Assembly: GCA_900548545.1 (NCBI GenBank)
Contig: URKX01000043.1
Span: 1 to 15,722, forward strand
Direction of reading: 5' to 3'
Source of the DNA: an uncultured Oscillospiraceae bacterium
Lineage (GTDB): Bacteria; Bacillota; Clostridia; Oscillospirales; Acutalibacteraceae
DNA length: 15,722 nt
This document shows, piece after piece, positions 12,432 to 15,722 of the stretch (its first letter is position 1; every line of letters begins with the position of its first letter). Below the pieces are notes generated by a model, which was given only the letters and a program-made list of their open reading frames with translations, made no database searches and was not told where the DNA came from. The position numbers and the translations under genes were made by a program.

Positions 12432-15056
12432 TCACGAAATAAATTGCGTTTCCAAAATTTGGCGGATCTCCTTTTCCGCCTCCCGCACCTCAACTTGGAA
12501 AGCCTGGGAAGACACCCGCAGCGCACCCGCTCCCAGGATGATCAGCTGCTCCATACCATCGGAGGTGACCACCCGGGTGTGGTAATGCTTGGCTAGGCGA
12601 TGGGTGGCCTTTTCGATGTACATATCCGCGGTTTCCGCCTCTTTGGTGTACACCACGTACAGGTTGTGGTACTGCTCCACCTCCCTGGTGCCGCCCTTCA
12701 CCTTGTAGGCGTCAAACACCAGAATGGGCACGCACCGCCGGTAGGCAGCGTAGTTGCACAGAATATCCATCAACTTGCCCCGGGCGGCCTCCAAGCTCTC
12801 TTGGGCCAGATCCTTCAGCTCGTCCCAGGCAAAAATCACATTGTAGCCGTCCACCAATAGGTGCTCTGGTCCCTCCCGCTGAGGCTTTGCTGGGGCTTTC
12901 ACTGCCGGACGGGGCGCGGGCCGCTTTTTCACCGGCCGCATGGCCTGCAGGGGATCACGCTTGATGGGGCCGTAGGTGCGCTCGAAAATGGCCATCAGTT
13001 CTTTGTCCTGCGCCAGGGTGGCCCGATAGGCAGCCGCTCGGGCCTCTACCGTGCGAGGGGCGTCCTCCTCTGCCTCCTGCTCTTCACGGACACGGGCCAA
13101 ACGCTCCCCCCGGGCCAAGACGCTGGGCAGGTGCATCCGGTTGGGGACCTGGTCCCACCGCACCAGCACCCCTGCCCCATGGCTGCAAAATACGGAATCC
13201 GCTGTGTTTTCCAGGTCGCCGTCGATATCGTAACCCGCTGCGGCGATGACCTCCTCCGTGTTGTGGCAGGGGGCATACCCAGCAGGCAGGCAAGAGAGCT
13301 GGCCCCGCCCCTTGGTATAGGCGGTGACTTCCCGGGCATACCCCCGCAAAGATGCCACTGGCGCCTTGCCAGTGACCACCACCTCTTCCCCCTGGGTGAC
13401 AGGCGGTTCAAACTGGGCGCAAAGCCGGGGCATATCCGCCAAAGCCCTGCCCACCGACTCCTGGGGCAGCCGCAGGGTAAACTGGTACCAGGGTTCCAGC
13501 AGCACGCAATCCCCCCGGGCCTGGGCTGTCCGCAATCCCTGGCGCACTGCCCGGTAGGTGGCTTGACGGAAGTCGCCGCCCTCGGTGTGTTTGACGTGGG
13601 CCCGGCCTGCCGCCAAAGTGATCTTCACGTCGGTGAGAGGGGCGCCGGTCAGGGGGCCCAGGTGGGTCTTTTCCGCCAGGTGGGTCAAAGTCAGCCGCTG
13701 CCAGCTGCCCGCCAGGTCGTCCTCCCGACAGACTGTGGTGATCTGCACACCGCTTCCCCGGGGAGCCGGCTCCAACAGAAGATGGACTTCCGCGTAGTGC
13801 CGCAGGGGCTCGTAGTGGCCCACGCCCTCCACCCGGCTTTGGATGGTTTCCTTGTACAGGATGCCCCCTTCGTCAAAGGACACCTGCAAGCCGAACCGTC
13901 TCTCCAGCAGGCTTTGGAGGATCTCCAGCTGCACTTCCCCCATCAGCTGCAAATGCACTTGGCCCAGGCGCTCATCCCACACCACGTGAAGCTGGGGGTC
14001 CTCCTGTTCCAGTTCCCGCAACTGGCGCAGGGCCGTGTGGACGTCGCACCCCTGGGGCAGCAGCACCCGGTAGCGGAGGACCGGTTCCAGGGCCGGGGAA
14101 ACCCCATCTGGTTCCGCTCCCAAGCCCTCCCCGGGGTAGGAATCCTCCAAGCCCGTAACTGCCACCACATCCCCTGGCAGGGCAGTTTCCACCAGCTGAA
14201 ATTTGGCCCCGCTGTACAGCCGCAACTGATCCGCTTTGGCCGCCCACTCCTTCCGGGCGTCGGGACGGGAGGAAAGCTCTTCCTTGACCTTCAGCTCCCC
14301 GCCGGTGACCTTCAGCCAGGTCAGTCGGGCACCGGAATCGTCCCGGGTGATTTTAAAGACCCGGGCACCAAACTCCGGCTGCTGGGGCAAGGGCAGGGTA
14401 AACCGCTCCAGGGCAGCCAACAGGGACTCTACCCCCTCCAGTTTCAAGGCCGCACCAAACAAACAGGGGAACAGCTCCCGGCGGGAAACCGCAGCAGCCA
14501 ACTGGGCGTCGGTGGGGCTTTCCCCTTGGGTGACCGTTTCCAAAAGCTCCTCGTTGCAGAGGGCCAGATCCTCTTCAGCCTGGGGATCCGCCAGATCCAC
14601 ACACCCAGACCCAAACCGGCGGCGCAGCTCTTCCATGCAGGCAGCCCGGTCTGCACCAGCCAGATCCATTTTATTCAGAAACAAAAACACCGGCACATGG
14701 TAACGCTCCAGCAGCCGCCACAAAGTTTCCGTGTGGCTCTGGACACCGTCTGTGCCGCTGACCACTAAGATGGCATAGTCCATCACCTGCAAAGCACGTT
14801 CAGCCTCGGCGGAAAAGTCCACGTGCCCCGGGGTATCCAGCAAAGTAAACTGGGCGTGGGGCAGCTTTAAGACCGCCTGCTTGGAAAAAATGGTGATGCC
14901 CCTAGCACGCTCCAAGGCATCCGTATCCAGGAACGCGTCCCGGTGATCCACCCTTCCCAGTTTCCGCAGTGCCCCTGCCTGGTACAGCATGGCCTCGCTC
15001 AAGGTGGTCTTTCCCGAGTCCACATGGGCCAATATCCCGATGACTAGCCGTTTCAT
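12432..15056 (-). CDS. EF-G/TetM-like translational GTPase fused to YacP/Rae1-like NYN ribonuclease domain
   Basis: An 874-residue two-part protein. Residues 1-595 form a translational GTPase of the TetM/EF-G class: G1 AHVDSGKT (10-17), G2 RGITI (52-56), G3 DTPGH (74-78), G4 NKMD (128-131), then EF-G-type domains II to V, ending with TAYTKGRGQLSCLPAGY. The tip of domain IV reads AHVKHTEGGDFR (486-497); TetM has SPVSTPADFR there. Residues 596-705 are an extension with a charged, probably helical segment, followed by a Pro/Lys/Ala-rich linker (706-730). Residues 731-870 match the NYN_YacP domain: LLVDGYNVI (D736), LVFDAYK (D782), EAETADMYIE (D811), VVTSDGMEQ (D833). D736 and D811 correspond to the catalytic aspartates recalled for Bacillus Rae1 (D7, D81). 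The start ATG at 15056 has AGGGGG 8 nt upstream. Naming it a tetracycline resistance protein would be unsafe. A ribosome-directed mRNA nuclease is the inferred role. Confidence 0.93.
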   Translation of the reverse strand: MKRLVIGILAHVDSGKTTLSEAMLYQAGALRKLGRVDHRDAFLDTDALERARGITIFSKQAVLKLPHAQFTLLDTPGHVDFSAEAERALQVMDYAILVVSGTDGVQSHTETLWRLLERYHVPVFLFLNKMDLAGADRAACMEELRRRFGSGCVDLADPQAEEDLALCNEELLETVTQGESPTDAQLAAAVSRRELFPCLFGAALKLEGVESLLAALERFTLPLPQQPEFGARVFKITRDDSGARLTWLKVTGGELKVKEELSSRPDARKEWAAKADQLRLYSGAKFQLVETALPGDVVAVTGLEDSYPGEGLGAEPDGVSPALEPVLRYRVLLPQGCDVHTALRQLRELEQEDPQLHVVWDERLGQVHLQLMGEVQLEILQSLLERRFGLQVSFDEGGILYKETIQSRVEGVGHYEPLRHYAEVHLLLEPAPRGSGVQITTVCREDDLAGSWQRLTLTHLAEKTHLGPLTGAPLTDVKITLAAGRAHVKHTEGGDFRQATYRAVRQGLRTAQARGDCVLLEPWYQFTLRLPQESVGRALADMPRLCAQFEPPVTQGEEVVVTGKAPVASLRGYAREVTAYTKGRGQLSCLPAGYAPCHNTEEVIAAAGYDIDGDLENTADSVFCSHGAGVLVRWDQVPNRMHLPSVLARGERLARVREEQEAEEDAPRTVEARAAAYRATLAQDKELMAIFERTYGPIKRDPLQAMRPVKKRPAPRPAVKAPAKPQREGPEHLLVDGYNVIFAWDELKDLAQESLEAARGKLMDILCNYAAYRRCVPILVFDAYKVKGGTREVEQYHNLYVVYTKEAETADMYIEKATHRLAKHYHTRVVTSDGMEQLIILGAGALRVSSQAFQVEVREAEKEIRQILETQFIS

Positions 15057-15096
15057 TCCCCGATCCCCCTGTGTATTGCATCCATAAACTTTGCTT

Positions 15097-15125
15097 ATTA
15101 TACCCCAGACAGCCTTTGCCGGCAA
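15097..15125 (-). promoter_or_regulatory. Promoter of the GTPase-NYN fusion gene
   Basis: On the minus strand, TTGCCG (complement of 15120-15125), a 17-nt spacer and TATAAT (complement of 15097-15102). The leader is about 35 nt with no obvious attenuator, unlike many ribosomal protection genes that carry long leader-peptide regions. Confidence 0.7.
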
Positions 15126-15381
15126 GCACTTGCGGAAAACCATCTTTTCAAAAAAACAGGCCGCCGCAATAATCGCAACGCGCTGAAGGGATTTTGCGAG
15201 AAGGCGCGCGGTCTCTCTGTGGGGGACATGTTTTCCACGCTGCGGTTGCTTCTCGCGTTGTAAGGGAAGATACCCAGGGAAGTTTTGGGACAATCCGATG
15301 CTTACGCTGTAGGTCATTTGGAAATCGCGCTTTCAAAGAGCGTGCCCGGTGGCGAGAGAGTAGCAGCAAAACGTAAACCGC
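15126..15381. other. Gene-free stretch with inverted repeats and a broken protein-like frame
   Basis: No intact gene is recognised here. An 8-bp inverted repeat (GCGAGAAG 15196-15203 / CTTCTCGC 15249-15256) and a 7-bp one (CAACGCG 15176-15182 / CGCGTTG 15254-15260) share their right arm. The plus-strand frame from about 15123 to 15470 has one internal stop (TAA 15261-15263) and reads protein-like on both sides (for example NALKGFCEKARGLSVGDMF, then REVLGQSDAYAVGHLEIALS). It has no convincing start or ribosome site. It may be a decayed gene, part of a structured RNA, or chance. Confidence 0.3.
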
Positions 15382-15657
15382 TCAAAATTGCAAATTGCTT
15401 TCCACCCCAAGCACTTCTTCCACATAATCTTTGTAAAACTTACAAACAGATTCCAACGGCAGCTGGATGACCTCTTGAAAACTGTGGTGGAGAAGGAGAC
15501 TCTGCACCCATTTGGCTCCTAAGAAGTAACCCGTGTCCCCGTGACCCTTGTAGCTCACCCAATCGCCGAAATAGCGCTGGTTTCCCCGGGACATAACCGG
15601 GAGATCGCGGTCAAAGTTTTGAAGGATCTCGGTGTGGTTCTTTCTGCACCACGCTCT
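15382..15657 (-). pseudogene. C-terminal remnant, possibly DUF2268-type Zn-protease
   Basis: An open minus-strand frame of 91 codons has no start codon before its only internal ATG (15594), which lacks a ribosome site and lies within conserved-looking sequence. The translation includes AWCRKNHTEILQNFD, then GNQRYFGDWVSYKG, and then HGDTGYFLGAKWVQSLL. The pattern W..G..G-Y-x-L-G-x-[KR] is reminiscent of the C-terminal part of DUF2268 predicted Zn-dependent proteases. The HExxH-containing N-terminal part is absent. The frame closes upstream at a TGA (15658-15660). Inserting a single base near 15656 would join it to an adjoining open frame reading YYSRIKGDE, which itself meets a stop at the window edge. 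This looks like a truncated, frameshifted gene. The family assignment is tentative. Confidence 0.4.
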
Positions 15658-15694
15658 TCATCCCCCTTTATCCTGCTATAATATCGACAGTGGG

Positions 15695-15718
15695 TATCCG
15701 CTGTATAAAAGGCGGATA
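15695..15718. repeat. Inverted repeat at the right edge
   Basis: TATCCGC (15695-15701) and GCGGATA (15712-15718) form a 7-bp perfect inverted repeat around a 10-nt AT-rich loop. The window ends 4 nt later, so it could be a hairpin, an operator or part of a larger element. Its role cannot be judged. Confidence 0.35.
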
Positions 15719-15722
15719 TCTA

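Noticed and set aside
12861..14768. A 635-codon open frame antisense to the GTPase-NYN fusion
   Set aside because: The translation is rich in Q, H, P and G with no domain pattern, and the opposite strand encodes conserved GTPase and NYN motifs throughout.
12432..15056. Calling the fusion protein a TetM/TetO tetracycline resistance gene
   Set aside because: The domain IV tip differs from TetM, there is a long extension plus a nuclease domain, no leader-peptide attenuator, and no mobile element context.
1..15722. CRISPR arrays, tRNA/rRNA genes, riboswitches and complete insertion sequences
   Set aside because: No regularly spaced repeats, tRNA-like cloverleaf signals, known riboswitch cores or transposase motifs were seen on either strand by eye.

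Overview
This 15.7 kb window is a bacterial chromosome segment, most likely from a gut-type anaerobic Firmicute (class Clostridia, Oscillospirales/Ruminococcaceae-like). Evidence for this is the GC-rich coding sequence with strong AGGAGG-type ribosome binding sites, sigma-A style promoters, compact intrinsic terminators, two oxygen-sensitive radical SAM enzymes, and protein families common in that group (YfhO, M29 aminopeptidase, YacP/Rae1). There are no tRNA or rRNA genes, CRISPR arrays, complete insertion sequences or phage genes.

Left part (1-3340, plus strand): the 3' end of a gene resembling the C-terminus of RlmD/RumA 23S rRNA methyltransferases; then an overlapping pair, a MmcQ/YjbR-family protein and endonuclease IV (nfo), which looks like a small DNA-repair operon. 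A cytoplasmic beta-lactamase-family serine hydrolase follows, with its own extended -10 promoter.

Middle part (3340-8200): a class I SAM-dependent methyltransferase (minus) is divergent from a two-gene plus-strand operon of radical SAM enzymes. The first has three CxxC pairs near its C-terminus. The second is HemN/HemW/HutW-like with an unusual four-cysteine cluster motif. A strong terminator closes the operon, and a MATE efflux transporter follows under its own promoter.

Right part (8246-15660, all minus strand): an M29 metallo-aminopeptidase; a large YfhO-family membrane protein behind a perfect-consensus promoter with a hairpin in its leader; and an 874-residue fusion protein. The fusion joins a complete EF-G/TetM-like translational GTPase to a C-terminal YacP/Rae1-like NYN ribonuclease domain. 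Rae1 of Bacillus cleaves mRNA in the ribosomal A site, and EF-G/TetM-type factors also enter the A site, so the fusion suggests a GTPase-delivered A-site mRNA nuclease. It is the most interesting object here. The right edge holds a gene-free stretch and a broken reading frame that may be the C-terminus of a DUF2268-type Zn-protease.

The genes are mostly independent transcription units, each with its own promoter and terminator. The clear operons are mmcQ/yjbR-nfo and the radical SAM pair.
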